A stretch of DNA of 64,000 bases from Onishia taeanensis (GCF_003268885.1 NZ_QLSX01000012.1:57533-121532); one strand, 5' to 3'. Counted from the first letter of the stretch, positions 24,615 through 33,662 are shown. Program-made: numbers and translations. Notes: generated from the letters alone by a model not told the origin.

Positions 24615-25904
24615 TTACATGAGCCCCGGCAACCACAGGCTGAGACTGGGCACGAGCACGAACAGCATCAGCACGAGGAACTGCACGATGACGAAGGGAA
24701 GAGCACTGCGGATGATCTCCTCGATCCTGAGCTCCGGACAGACACCCCTCAGGGCATAAAGGTTAAGGCCAACCGGTGGTGTGACCACGGCAATCTCAAG
24801 ATTGAGCACCATGATGATGCCGAACCACAGAGGGTCGTAGCCCAGAGCGGTGATCAGCGGTAGTAGCACCGGTGTTGTGACGACGATCAGCGAGACGGCA
24901 TCGACGATCATTCCCAGTAAAATCAGCAGCAGCATGATGGCGATCAGAATGGCCCAGGTAGGCAAGCCGGAGGAGGTGAGCGCTTCGGTAAGCAGCTGCG
25001 GCACGCGGACCATGTTGAGATAGTCGCCAAAGATCTTGGCGCAGCCAATGATCAGCAGGATGGTGCCGCTGATTCTCGCCGTGTTGCCCATGATCGCCAT
25101 GAACTTCGCCCAACTAAGACTGCGAAACACCACAGTGGCAATCAGGAAGGCACCCAGCGCTCCAATGCCGGCGGCCTCACTGGGTGTCGCCAGTCCCGAA
25201 TAGATCGAGCCGAGCACCGCCAGCACCAATAGCCCGGCATGCCAGATATTGGCGAGGCTGCTCCAGCGCTGCTTCCAGGTAAATTGTTCCTGGCTGACCG
25301 GTGCTTCGTCGGGGTTCAGGCGAACGCGTATATAGATGAAGACGCAAAGGGCGAGTGCCAGCAGGATGCCGGGCACGATACCGCCGATGAACAGGTCAGC
25401 GACCGAGACGCTGGCCACGGCCCCATAGATGATGAAGGGCACGCTGGGTGGTATCAGCATCGCCAAGGCTCCGGCACTCACCACCGAGCCTGCGGCGAGA
25501 GAACGGCTGTAGCCGCGGTCAAGCATTTGCGGGACGGCAATGGAGCCGACGGCTGCGACGCCGGCCAGGCTGACCCCGGACACCGCGCCGAACATTGCCG
25601 AGGCACCCACCGATGAGATTGCAAGGCTGCCTCGCAGCCAGTTCAGCCAGCGCACGGCGGCGGTGAAAAGGCTTGAGCCTACCGGGGTCGCTCCCAGGAA
25701 GTTGCCCATCAGGATGAACAAAGGCAGGGCAATCAGTTCGAACGCGTTCAACTGGCCGAACAGCGATGAGGGCGCAAAGAAGAAAGCCATCGAGCCGCGG
25801 GCCATGTAGAGCCCCAGCAAGCCAGAGAGGCCGAGGGCCAGGAAGATAGGGGCACCGAAAATGATTAGCCCTATCAGTACGAGAAGCACAAGAACGGGAT
25901 CCAT
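24615..25904 (-). CDS. TRAP transporter large membrane subunit (DctM type)
   Basis: A 429-residue protein with about twelve hydrophobic helices. Typical DctM blocks are ALPLFILMGNFL (near 58-70), SGVSLAGVAAVGSIAVPQMLDRGY, LIPPSVPFIIYG and LNLEIAVVTPPVGLNLY near the end. GGAGG lies five bases before ATG 25904. Starts 12 bp after the CoA-transferase stop. Works with DctP and DctQ to import the carboxylate catabolised by the downstream enzymes, driven by a sodium gradient as is usual for TRAP systems. Confidence 0.9.
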   Translation of the reverse strand: MDPVLVLLVLIGLIIFGAPIFLALGLSGLLGLYMARGSMAFFFAPSSLFGQLNAFELIALPLFILMGNFLGATPVGSSLFTAAVRWLNWLRGSLAISSVGASAMFGAVSGVSLAGVAAVGSIAVPQMLDRGYSRSLAAGSVVSAGALAMLIPPSVPFIIYGAVASVSVADLFIGGIVPGILLALALCVFIYIRVRLNPDEAPVSQEQFTWKQRWSSLANIWHAGLLVLAVLGSIYSGLATPSEAAGIGALGAFLIATVVFRSLSWAKFMAIMGNTARISGTILLIIGCAKIFGDYLNMVRVPQLLTEALTSSGLPTWAILIAIMLLLILLGMIVDAVSLIVVTTPVLLPLITALGYDPLWFGIIMVLNLEIAVVTPPVGLNLYALRGVCPELRIEEIIRSALPFVIVQFLVLMLFVLVPSLSLWLPGLM

Positions 25905-25916
25905 GGGAGGCCTCCG

Positions 25917-27134
25917 TCAGATCACCTGGTCGTCGCGCAGGGCGGCGAGAGCCTCGGCGTTCAGACCGAGCCAGTCAGAGAGGATGGACTCGGTATGCTC
26001 GCCGAGGATGGGGCCTACATGCCGCACGCTTCCGGGGGTGCTGGAGAGCCGAGGGAAGACACTTTGCATCGGCAGGGGCTTACCGTGGTGGTCGGGCACT
26101 TCGACGATGGCCTTTCTGGCCTGGAAGTGCGGGTCCTCAAGCATGTCTGGCGCACGAAAGACCAGCCCTGCCGGGACACCAGCATCGGCTAGATGGTCGA
26201 CGATCTGCTGGGCGTCGTGTTGTTGTGTCCAACCCGCAATGACATCATCAATCGCCTGTTGGTGTTCGCCGCGCGCCCGGTGGGTGGCGTAGTCCGGGTG
26301 GTCGGCCAGTGTCGGTTGGCCCATCGCCTCACAAAGTCGGCGAAAGACTGTGTCCTGGTTGGCACCGATGATCACGTTTCGGCCATCGCGGGCCGGATAG
26401 GCGTTGGAAGGCGCGATACCTTTTAGCACGCTACCACTACGCTCGCGGATCTTTCCGGCGCGGGCATACTCGGGGACTAGGCTCTCCATCATTGCCAGCA
26501 CTGACTCGAAGATGCTGCTGTCGACCACCTGGCCATGACCGGTTCGCTCACGCTGATGTAGTGCCATCATCGTGCCGAGCGCAGCGTGCAAGCCAGCCAG
26601 GGTGTCTCCGATTGAGATACCTACTCGCACCGGCGGTCGATCCGGGTGGCCGCTCAAGTAACGTAGCCCGCCCATGGCCTCGCACACCGAGGCGAAACCG
26701 GCACGCGAGGCGTAGGGGCCGTCCTGACCGAAGCCCGTGACACGCACCATCACCAGGCCAGGGTTGTCGCGGGAGAGGACGTCGTAACTTAGCCCCCAGC
26801 GCTCCATAGTGCCGGGTCGGAAATTCTCTATGATCACATCGGCGTCGCTGGCCAATTCGCGTAATAGCTGTTGGCCGCGAGGTTGGCGTAGATCCAGCGT
26901 CAGAGACTGTTTGTTACGCCCAATGACGTTCCACCAAAGAGGCTCGCCAGTGTCGCTGTCGGCTGCGCCCCATTGGCGCATGGCATCTCCCTTGCCGGGG
27001 GGCTCGATCTTGATGACCTGGGCCCCAAAGTCGGCCAGCACCTGGCCGCAATAGGGCCCGGCAATCAATTGGCCGAGTTCGAGGACCTTGATGTTGTCGA
27101 GGGGCGTTGGAGCGTGCGTGTCGTGATCACTCAT
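25917..27134 (-). CDS. Family III CoA-transferase (CaiB/BaiF)
   Basis: A 405-residue formyl-CoA transferase-fold enzyme. Recognisable blocks: LELGQLIAGPYCGQVLADFGAQVIKIE (about 15-45), DVIIENFRPGTMERWG (about 100) and VRVTGFGQDGPY. The nucleophilic Asp of the family would be expected in the stretch after GPY, which here reads RAGFASVCEAMGG; by eye that position is Ala, with Glu nearby. ATG 27134 was chosen by the family start. It lies 26 bp after gntR and just before the TRAP genes, so it probably transfers CoA (for example from succinyl-CoA) onto the imported acid or its hydrated product before cleavage by the HMG-CoA-lyase-like enzyme. Confidence 0.85.
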   Translation of the reverse strand: MSDHDTHAPTPLDNIKVLELGQLIAGPYCGQVLADFGAQVIKIEPPGKGDAMRQWGAADSDTGEPLWWNVIGRNKQSLTLDLRQPRGQQLLRELASDADVIIENFRPGTMERWGLSYDVLSRDNPGLVMVRVTGFGQDGPYASRAGFASVCEAMGGLRYLSGHPDRPPVRVGISIGDTLAGLHAALGTMMALHQRERTGHGQVVDSSIFESVLAMMESLVPEYARAGKIRERSGSVLKGIAPSNAYPARDGRNVIIGANQDTVFRRLCEAMGQPTLADHPDYATHRARGEHQQAIDDVIAGWTQQHDAQQIVDHLADAGVPAGLVFRAPDMLEDPHFQARKAIVEVPDHHGKPLPMQSVFPRLSSTPGSVRHVGPILGEHTESILSDWLGLNAEALAALRDDQVI

Positions 27135-27159
27135 TGTTGTTGTAATCCCTCTGCAGGAG

Positions 27160-27873
27160 TTAACGGGTCGATGCCTCCGAGGCGTCGGCGGCATCAGGAA
27201 ACTGGACGTGCAGGGCACGGGCCGCGAGCAGGTGGGCGCGCATGACGTTCTCGGCCCATGTCGGGCTTCCCGCCAGGATGGCGTCTAGGATTTCCCGATG
27301 GTGGCGCATGCTGCGGCGAAGATTAGCGAGCTTGTAGTTGCCGAAGTTGCGCCGGATCACTGAGGTTCGCACCACGCTATCCAGCAAGCTGGCAAGTCGT
27401 TGATTGCCGCCGGCGAGAATGAGCTCGCGGTGAAAGTCGTGATTGAGAAGGGCGATCTCATTACGCACGTCATAGTCCGTCTCGACCCGTTCGGTAAGGT
27501 CTTCCATGCGGCTCGCCATGGCCTCGAGCCGTGCGAGACACTGCTTGTTCATATGCTCACAGGCCAGGCGAATGGCCATGGGTTCAAGTACTAGGCGCAA
27601 TTCGAATACCTCACGGGCATCCTTTTCCGTCCAGGCCACCACACGAGAGCCGTGATGAGGCGTCGCTTCCAGCCAACCCTCGGAAACCAGCTCGCGCAGT
27701 GCCTCACGCACCGGGGTCCGGCTGACCTCTAGCTCGCGCGCGACACTCGTCTCCCGAACGTATTCATGTGCCTGATAGTGGCCATCGAGAATCCGCTGCT
27801 TGATGACGTCGTGCACCTTCGTGGTGGCCGTCTGGATTCCCGTTGAGGTCTGTGTCGAGGTTGCCTTTTCCAT
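27160..27873 (-). CDS. GntR-family regulator, FadR/FCD subfamily
   Basis: A 237-residue regulator with an N-terminal winged helix (YVRETSVARELEVSRTPVREALREL, about 55-80) and a C-terminal all-helical FCD ligand domain. Probable metal-site His/Asp residues are NHDFHRELI, RHHREILDAI and MRAHLLAAR. ATG 27873 follows AGGA. It is the first gene of the long catabolic operon and has two palindromes of the FCD-operator type upstream, so it likely represses the operon and itself until the acid or its CoA-ester binds. Confidence 0.88.
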   Translation of the reverse strand: MEKATSTQTSTGIQTATTKVHDVIKQRILDGHYQAHEYVRETSVARELEVSRTPVREALRELVSEGWLEATPHHGSRVVAWTEKDAREVFELRLVLEPMAIRLACEHMNKQCLARLEAMASRMEDLTERVETDYDVRNEIALLNHDFHRELILAGGNQRLASLLDSVVRTSVIRRNFGNYKLANLRRSMRHHREILDAILAGSPTWAENVMRAHLLAARALHVQFPDAADASEASTR

Positions 27874-27886
27874 CTCGCGTCCTGTT

Positions 27887-27898
27887 ATTGCATGCAAT
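27887..27898. promoter_or_regulatory. Candidate GntR/FCD operator 1
   Basis: Perfect 12-bp palindrome ATTGCATGCAAT, 14 bp before the gntR start codon. It resembles the ATTGTATACAAT-type operators of FCD regulators. Confidence 0.55.
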
Positions 27899-27950
27899 GT
27901 TGAGGTTAGTGTGCATTTTGAGCGCAAAATATTGGACCTTGGTCGAGATG

Positions 27951-27960
27951 TTGTATGCAA
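27951..27960. promoter_or_regulatory. Candidate GntR/FCD operator 2
   Basis: TTGTATGCAA, a near-palindrome sharing its sequence with operator 1. The centres are 63 bp apart, about six helical turns, compatible with looping or with bracketing the promoter. Confidence 0.5.
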
Positions 27961-28359
27961 TTTTGGTCTGTCGCGCCGGTGATATCGGCAGATTGGCTAT
28001 GGTTTCCGACGCCAAGCGGCCGCTCACCTCCGCTGACCTGGTTTCAGGTGTGCGGCTCAAAAGTCGGGAGGCCCGACACTGACATCGCAGCATTCGCTCG
28101 AGCTACTCGGTATTGCCCGGGTAACTTTCGCTACGATAGCTGTTTGCCGTCATTGAAGTTTCCGTGTCGCCCTCGTCATTGAGTGGCTGGTCATTGAGTG
28201 GTGCGAACGGATAGGTGAAACCTGGCGCAGGTTGGATAAGCATGCGGTGCTGGTGGCGGAATGGGGAGGGGCATGCCGGTGGGGTCTTTTAGGTGGCAGG
28301 ATATCCCTCTAGTCGTGAATGCCGATTTGTCGGCACCTCCTGAGAACGCCTCTGTCGCG
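27961..28359. other. Non-coding stretch upstream of the GntR operon
   Basis: No supportable gene. Open frames here are short and lack family features or ribosome sites. A 15-bp near-perfect tandem duplication (units at 28175-28189 and 28190 onward, core TCATTGAGTGG) is present. Confidence 0.5.
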
Positions 28360-28523
28360 TTATGAGATCCCCACCACCTCAATACCGTGCCGCGCCAGCG
28401 CGGCCTTGCGATGCTCATGGAGGCTTGGCTCGATCCAGCAGTCGCCAGAAGGCTGGGGGCATGGTGGGGCTCCATCAGACAGATCAGCTCGTGGACGGCC
28501 ACATATTCGGCGATGTGGCATGG
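28360..28523 (-). pseudogene. Remnant of a YgjP/M48-like metallopeptidase, C-terminal end
   Basis: Reading the minus strand gives CHIAEYVAVHELICLMEPHHAP, then after a one-base shift AFWRLLDRA, then after a further shift a tail EHRKAALARHGIEVVGIS and a stop. This is the C-terminal order of YgjP-type metallopeptidases (YVVVHEL...H, then FWRLL). Two frameshifts, loss of the second zinc His in HExxH (here HELIC) and absence of the N-terminal two thirds mark it as dead. In other genomes such genes often sit near type I restriction loci; nothing of that kind is intact here. Confidence 0.6.
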
Positions 28524-28645
28524 CAGCAAGACTGTCAGGGATCGCTGCGTACTGGGGCGTCGCGCTTTAAGTCCCTGGCACCCGCCTGATTCGCTCTATC
28601 ACCGACGCGTAGCTGCCAGCCAGCCCGGAGTGATGCCTGGGAGCG

Positions 28646-28920
28646 CTAGCGCCCGACATCTTTGATAGGCAGTAGGTCAGAGTGCCCGGCCAACAGGTCT
28701 CGCAGCCAGGTCTCGTTGCGACCATCGGAAAATCCTAGGCGCACCTGATTTGCCGTTTCGAAGCTGCCGTTTGCATCGCGGCTTAGTAACATATTTCCAT
28801 ATATGGGCATTACCAATGGCCTTCAGGAGGTCTTCAGATAGGTTGCGTACAGCAAGCGCTGCCTTGCATATAGCCAGCTTCGCGGGGCTAAAGCCAAGTA
28901 GCTCCAGCAGTAATATGCGC
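28646..28920 (-). pseudogene. Frameshifted C-terminal gene fragment, unidentified
   Basis: On the minus strand a coding-like stretch LLELLGFSPAKLAICKAAL...EDLLKAIGNA (about 28920-28815) continues, after a one-base shift, as GNMLLSRDANGSFETANQV...ETWLRDLLAGHSDLLPIK to a stop at 28646. Together they look like the last 90 residues of a soluble protein. The amino-acid composition looks coding, but I do not recognise the family. An in-frame stop just upstream and the shift show it is a fragment. Confidence 0.4.
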
Positions 28921-29072
28921 TAAAGCTGACGTATAAACAGGAAGAACGGGGAGAGGGGGAAGCGATGCTAAGTGGGTGATAAAGCGGTATCTATCGCAGA
29001 GCGGTATTACACACCTCTTCACAAACCACATCTGTCTGTGTGGCCCACTTGCTATCTATAATCTCAGCAACG

Positions 29073-29113
29073 AAAAACGGCCACCGCTCGTATGAGCTAA
29101 GTGGCCGTTTTTA
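29073..29113 (-). terminator. Terminator of the tRNA-Pro transcript
   Basis: AACGGCCAC and GTGGCCGTT arms flanked by A and T runs, enclosing a smaller GCTC-GTAT-GAGC hairpin, directly 3' of the tRNA on the minus strand. Confidence 0.8.
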
Positions 29114-29123
29114 CTGAATTCTT

Positions 29124-29200
29124 TGGTCGGAGTAGCAGGATTCGAACCTACGACCTCTGCCTCCCGAAGGCAGCGCTCTACCAAGCTGAGCTATACTCCG
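29124..29200 (-). tRNA. tRNA-Pro (anticodon CGG), CCA encoded
   Basis: 77 bases including the encoded CCA (complement of TGG at 29124-29126). The acceptor stem is CGGAGTA/TACTCCG. The anticodon stem CTGCC/GGCAG encloses loop TTCGGGA, giving anticodon CGG. The T arm GTAGGTTCGAATCCTGC is canonical. Confidence 0.95.
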
Positions 29201-29316
29201 ATGCTTGAGCCGTGTGGCCCAACGGAGACGCATTATACGGATCCGTTGGTGGGATGCAAGCCCTAATGGTGGTTGGCTTTTTCCGTTTTATCGGCCACTC
29301 GTATCCCGTTCGCGGC

Positions 29317-30291
29317 TCAGGTCTGCCGGTCGACTGCCAGATGGGTCAGTTCGGCCATGGTGTCGCGATAGACGCTGGGCGGCAGGGCATCGAGTTCGGC
29401 CAGAGCCTGGTCGGCCATGGCCACGGCTCGCTCGCGGGTGTACTCCAGCGCGCCGGTCTCGCGCACGATGGTGAGCACTTCGTCGAGGTGGTCGAGGCCG
29501 CCCTCGCGGATCGCCCGTCGGATCAGCTTGGCCTGCTCGGGGGTGCCCTTGGCCATGGCTTGGATCAGCGGCAGAGTCGGCTTGCCTTCGGCGAGGTCGT
29601 CGCCGACGTTCTTGCCCATCGCCTTGGCATCGCCCTGATAGTCGAGCAAATCGTCGACCAGTTGGAAGGCCAGGCCCAGGTAGCGGCCGAAGCGCTGCAG
29701 GGCGGCTTCCTGCTCGGCGTTGGCGCCGGCGAGAATCGCGCCGCTGTGGCTGGCGGCCTCGAAGAGCATGGCGGTCTTGCCCTGGATGGTCTCGAAGTAG
29801 GCGGCTTCGTCGATGTCGGGATTGCCGATATTGGTCAGCTGCAGCACTTCGCCTTCGGCGATGGTGCAGGTCGCGCCGGAGAGCACTTCCATGACCCGCA
29901 TCGAGCCCACTTCGACCATCATCTGGAAGGAGCGGGAATAGAGGAAGTCGCCGACCAGCACCGAGGGCGCGTTGCCCCAGGCATCGTTGGCGGTGGTCTT
30001 GCCGCGGCGCATGTGCGATTCGTCGACCACGTCGTCGTGGAGCAGCGTCGAGGTGTGCATGAACTCGATCAGCGTCGCCAGGGTGATGTGGCGGTTGCCG
30101 TCGTAGTCGAGCGAACGGGCAGCCAGCAGCACCAGCAGCGGACGCAGCCGTTTGCCACCGCTTTCGATGATGTAGTTGCCGATGGTTTCGACGAGCGGGA
30201 CCCGGGAGGCCAGCTGGGCCAGAATGGTGCGGTTGACGGCGGCGAAGTCCTCGGCCACCGCCGCATGGATAGGCGACGCTGTAGGCTGCAT
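29317..30291 (-). CDS. ispB: Octaprenyl (polyprenyl) diphosphate synthase
   Basis: A 324-residue trans-isoprenyl diphosphate synthase that makes the ubiquinone side chain. The first Asp-rich motif is Asp86-Asp87-xx-Asp90 (LLHDDVVDES) and the second Asp213-Asp214-xx-Asp217 (LVDDLLDYQGD). GGKRLRP (45-51) binds diphosphate. Length and the divergent arrangement with rplU-rpmA match the conserved gammaproteobacterial neighbourhood. The side-chain length (Q8 or Q9) cannot be read from these motifs. Confidence 0.93.
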   Translation of the reverse strand: MQPTASPIHAAVAEDFAAVNRTILAQLASRVPLVETIGNYIIESGGKRLRPLLVLLAARSLDYDGNRHITLATLIEFMHTSTLLHDDVVDESHMRRGKTTANDAWGNAPSVLVGDFLYSRSFQMMVEVGSMRVMEVLSGATCTIAEGEVLQLTNIGNPDIDEAAYFETIQGKTAMLFEAASHSGAILAGANAEQEAALQRFGRYLGLAFQLVDDLLDYQGDAKAMGKNVGDDLAEGKPTLPLIQAMAKGTPEQAKLIRRAIREGGLDHLDEVLTIVRETGALEYTRERAVAMADQALAELDALPPSVYRDTMAELTHLAVDRQT

Positions 30292-30418
30292 GGGCTAGCT
30301 GCTTGTATAGAGGTGGGAGTCGGCCTTCGTGAGCACTGTGGGCCTGTATGATGGCGCTTATGCTATGGGCCCCCCGGTAGGGCGTCAAGCTGGTCGCCGT
30401 CCGGGAAATGAGGCCGGC

Positions 30419-30447
30419 TTGCTTGACAGGTGCGAGGCGATTATAAT
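30419..30447 (+). promoter_or_regulatory. Sigma-70 promoter of rplU-rpmA
   Basis: TTGCTT (30419-30424), 17-base spacer, TATAAT (30442-30447). A perfect TTGACA at 30423 would leave only 13 bases to the -10, so it is not used as the -35. Confidence 0.65.
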
Positions 30448-30552
30448 CCCGCACCCGACTCATCATGCTCCCTGTCAGATGGCTGCCAAAAGGGGCGCCA
30501 CTCGCCGCAGGTCGATGAAGAGCTCAACCCGATGAGTGTTTGGAGATACGCT

Positions 30553-30864
30553 ATGTACGCAGTTATCAAGAGCGGTGGCAAGCAGTACCGCGTTCAGGAA
30601 GGCCAGACCCTGAAGCTCGAGAAGCTGGAAGTGGCCACCGGCGAAAGCCTGCAGTTTGACGAAGTGCTGATGGTCGCCGATGGCGATGACGTCAAGGTTG
30701 GCGCTCCGCTGGTCGAAGGTGCCAAAGTGGCGGCAGAAGTCGTCTCTCATGGCCGTGGCGATAAGGTGTCGATCATCAAGTTCCGTCGCCGTAAGCACTC
30801 CATGAAGCGTCAGGGCCACCGTCAGTGGTTCACCGAAGTCAAGATCACTGGTATCTCTGCCTAA
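30553..30864 (+). CDS. rplU: 50S ribosomal protein L21
   Basis: A 103-residue protein with the L21 start [14 protein letters not shown] and the basic [16 protein letters not shown] region (about 76-91) that binds 23S rRNA. GGAG lies seven bases before ATG 30553. It forms an operon with rpmA 33 bp downstream, the standard arrangement, ended by a strong terminator. Confidence 0.97.
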   Translation: MYAVIKSGGKQYRVQEGQTLKLEKLEVATGESLQFDEVLMVADGDDVKVGAPLVEGAKVAAEVVSHGRGDKVSIIKFRRRKHSMKRQGHRQWFTEVKITGISA

Positions 30865-30897
30865 GCGCAGCGGTTCCCCTTACAGGAGGTTTTCGTA

Positions 30898-31155
30898 ATG
30901 GCACATAAGAAGGCGGCGGGCTCTACCCGCAACGGTCGCGATTCCGAATCCAAGCGCCTTGGTGTGAAACTGTTCGGCGGTCAGGCCGTCGCACCGGGTA
31001 ACATCATCGTGCGTCAGCGTGGCACCAAGTTCCACGCCGGCACCGGCGTTGGCATCGGCAAGGATCACACCCTCTTCGCTCTGGAAGAAGGCGTGATCAA
31101 GTTCGAGACCAAGGGTCCGAAAAGCCGCAAGTTCGTGACTGTCGTCTCTGCCTGA
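30898..31155 (+). CDS. rpmA: 50S ribosomal protein L27
   Basis: An 85-residue protein starting [19 protein letters not shown], the flexible N-terminus that reaches the peptidyl transferase centre. The body ([20 protein letters not shown]) is fully conserved. AGGAGG precedes the ATG. Confidence 0.97.
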   Translation: MAHKKAAGSTRNGRDSESKRLGVKLFGGQAVAPGNIIVRQRGTKFHAGTGVGIGKDHTLFALEEGVIKFETKGPKSRKFVTVVSA

Positions 31156-31175
31156 GACGCCGCGAACCTGCAGTG

Positions 31176-31204
31176 AAAAAGGCCCCGCCCCGGCGGGGCC
31201 TTTT
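31176..31204 (+). terminator. Intrinsic terminator of rplU-rpmA
   Basis: AAGGCCCCGCC-CC-GGCGGGGCCTT hairpin followed by T residues, 20 bp after the rpmA stop. Confidence 0.88.
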
Positions 31205-31242
31205 CGTATCATGACGGTAATATCCCGTCAGGAGAGTGAGAG

Positions 31243-32433
31243 ATGCAGTTCCTCGACGAAGCCTCTGTCATCGTTGAAGCCGGCAACGGCGGCAACGGCT
31301 GCCTGAGCTTCCGGCGCGAGAAGTACGTGCCCAAGGGTGGCCCGGATGGTGGCGATGGCGGCCATGGCGGTTGCGTCTACCTGATCGGTGACGACGCCCT
31401 TAATACCCTGATCGACTTCAAGTACCAGCGCTTCTACAAGGCTCCGAACGGACGGCCCGGTCAGGGTCGGCAGATGAGCGGCCGCGCCGGCGAGGACCTG
31501 CACGTCAAGGTGCCGGTAGGGACCACGGTGATCGACGAGGATACCCTCGAGGTGATCGCCGACGTCACCGAGATCGGTCAGGTGGTGCTGGTCGCCCAGG
31601 GCGGCCGCCGGGGGCTGGGTAATATCCATTTCAAGTCCTCGACCAACCGTGCGCCCCGCCGTACCACGCCGGGCACCGAAGGCGAGCGCCGCAACCTGCG
31701 CTTCGAGATGAAGGTGATGGCGGATGTCGGCCTGCTGGGCATGCCCAATGCCGGCAAGTCGACCCTGATTCGTGCGGTCTCGGCGGCCAAGCCCAAGGTC
31801 GCCAACTATCCGTTCACCACCCTGGTGCCGAACCTTGGGGTGGTGAAGCTCGGTCAGCATCAGCACTTCGTGATGGCCGACGTGCCGGGGTTGATCGAAG
31901 GCGCGTCCGACGGCGCCGGCCTCGGACTGCGCTTTCTCAAGCACTTGACCCGGACCCGCCTGCTGCTGCACGTCGTCGATGTGGCGCCGTTTGATGAGAC
32001 CGACCCGGTGGAATCCGCCGAGGCGATCGTGCACGAGCTCGAGACCTTTTCTCAGGCGCTGTCCGAGCGGCCGCGCTGGCTGGTGCTCAATAAGCTCGAC
32101 CTGCTGCCCGAAGACGACCGGCAGGCGGTGGCCGACAAAATCGTCGAACGCCTCGGCTGGCAGGGGCCGGTATTCCGTATCTCGGCAATCTCCGGCGAGG
32201 GCTGTGATTCGCTGGTGCAGTCAGTTTATCGCTGGCTGACCGAGCAGCGTCGTCTCGAGAATGAGGACGAGGCTGTCGCTGAGCACGAGCGCGAGATGCG
32301 TGAGCGCATGGAGCGCGAGTCAGTAGCGCGCACCGAGGCGCGGCTGGGCCGCAAGCGCAAAACCTTTGGTGACGACGATGATGACGATTTCGACGACGAT
32401 GATTACGATGTCGAGGTCGAGTACGCGCCCTGA
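31243..32433 (+). CDS. obgE: GTPase ObgE/CgtA
   Basis: A 396-residue ribosome-associated GTPase for 50S assembly. The glycine-rich Obg fold occupies residues 1-158 ([20 protein letters not shown]). The G domain starts at about 160, with G1 [10 protein letters not shown]3 DVPGLIEGA and G4 NKLDLL. The last 20 residues are strongly acidic (Asp-rich) as in gammaproteobacterial ObgE. It follows rpmA in the conserved order. Confidence 0.96.
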   Translation: MQFLDEASVIVEAGNGGNGCLSFRREKYVPKGGPDGGDGGHGGCVYLIGDDALNTLIDFKYQRFYKAPNGRPGQGRQMSGRAGEDLHVKVPVGTTVIDEDTLEVIADVTEIGQVVLVAQGGRRGLGNIHFKSSTNRAPRRTTPGTEGERRNLRFEMKVMADVGLLGMPNAGKSTLIRAVSAAKPKVANYPFTTLVPNLGVVKLGQHQHFVMADVPGLIEGASDGAGLGLRFLKHLTRTRLLLHVVDVAPFDETDPVESAEAIVHELETFSQALSERPRWLVLNKLDLLPEDDRQAVADKIVERLGWQGPVFRISAISGEGCDSLVQSVYRWLTEQRRLENEDEAVAEHEREMRERMERESVARTEARLGRKRKTFGDDDDDDFDDDDYDVEVEYAP

Positions 32434-32522
32434 TTGTGCGATGTCAGGTCGTGTGATGGCGGTTGGCCGCTGACGCATCGGGCAATATTGGGTCGGACCG
32501 TGTCGGACTGGGAGAGCAGGGA

Positions 32523-33662
32523 ATGACGGGCAGTGAGCAGGCGCCGGGGCGGGATGCCCTGGCCGGTGCGCGGCGAGTGGTGGTGAAGATCGGCAGCGCC
32601 CTGTTGACCAACGACGGCCGCGGCCTCGACGAGGCGGCGATCGGCGGCTGGGTCGATCAGATCGCCGAGCTTCACCGTCGCGGAATCGAAGTGGTGCTGG
32701 TGTCTTCCGGCGCCGTGGCCGCCGGCATGGTGCGCCTGGGTTGGCAGGCACGGCCCAGCGCGGTGCATGCGCTGCAGGCCGCTGCCGCGGTGGGGCAGAA
32801 CGTGCTCACCGAGTGCTATGAAGGCCACTTCGACCGGCATGGTGTGCTGACCGCGCAGATCCTGCTTACCCACGACGATCTCTCCAACCGCAAGCGCTAC
32901 CTGAACGCCCGCTCGGCGTTGCGGACGCTGGTGGAGCTGCGGGTGGTGCCGGTGGTCAACGAGAACGACACCGTGGTCACCGATGAGATCCGCTTCGGCG
33001 ACAACGACACCCTGGGGGCGCTGGTCGCCAACCTGCTCGAAGCCGATGCGCTGATCATCCTCACCGATCAGGAAGGACTTTTCGATGCTGATCCGCGCCA
33101 TAACCCCCAGGCGAGCCTGATCCCCGAGGCCCGCGCCGATGATGCGCGGCTGACGGCGATGGCTGGCGGCGGCGGTGTGCTAGGGCGCGGCGGCATGGCA
33201 ACCAAAGTGCGGGCGGCGCGCCTGGCGGCTCGTTCCGGGGCGGTCACCGCCATCGCCAGCGGTCGCCAGCCCGAGGTGCTGACACGCCTGATCGAGGGCG
33301 AGCGGTTGGGCACGCTGCTGCGCCCGGAGCAGGCGCCGATTGCTGCCCGCAAGCGCTGGCTGGCCGGTCAGCTGCAGGTGCGTGGCCGCCTGACGCTGGA
33401 TGCCGGAGCAGTGACGGTGCTGCGCGAGCGGGGGTCGAGCCTGCTGCCGGTCGGGGTCAAGGCGCTCAGCGGCGACTTCGTGCGTGGTGATATGGTGGAG
33501 TGCGTCGATGAGCAGGGTCAGCGCATCGCCAAGGGATTGATCAACTATGGCGCCGAGGATGCCGTGCGCATTCTTGGCAAGCCAAGCCACCAGATCGAGA
33601 GCCTGCTCGGCTACATGGAAGCCCCCGAGCTGATCCATCGCGACAACCTGGTGGTGATATAA
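32523..33662 (+). CDS. proB: Glutamate 5-kinase
   Basis: A 379-residue enzyme for the first step of proline synthesis (glutamate to glutamyl 5-phosphate). The kinase domain begins [18 protein letters not shown] and contains [20 protein letters not shown]-terminal PUA domain follows residue 275. Proline is a compatible solute in halophiles, and ProB is usually feedback-inhibited by proline. ATG 32523 was taken because the earlier start adds 20 unconserved residues; AGGGA precedes it. Follows obgE with a 89-bp gap. Confidence 0.94.
   Translation: MTGSEQAPGRDALAGARRVVVKIGSALLTNDGRGLDEAAIGGWVDQIAELHRRGIEVVLVSSGAVAAGMVRLGWQARPSAVHALQAAAAVGQNVLTECYEGHFDRHGVLTAQILLTHDDLSNRKRYLNARSALRTLVELRVVPVVNENDTVVTDEIRFGDNDTLGALVANLLEADALIILTDQEGLFDADPRHNPQASLIPEARADDARLTAMAGGGGVLGRGGMATKVRAARLAARSGAVTAIASGRQPEVLTRLIEGERLGTLLRPEQAPIAARKRWLAGQLQVRGRLTLDAGAVTVLRERGSSLLPVGVKALSGDFVRGDMVECVDEQGQRIAKGLINYGAEDAVRILGKPSHQIESLLGYMEAPELIHRDNLVVI

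Noticed and set aside
28191..28529. 112-residue minus-strand open frame
   Set aside because: Only its first part is related to a metallopeptidase; the remainder is out of frame, so it was treated as part of a pseudogene.
28921..29200. Attachment-site duplication of the tRNA-Pro 3' end
   Set aside because: I searched by eye for a second copy of the tRNA 3' sequence on either side of the accessory block and found none; no integrase is present.
30423..30447. TTGACA plus TATAAT as the rplU promoter
   Set aside because: The spacer would be only 13 bases; TTGCTT four bases upstream gives the correct 17.
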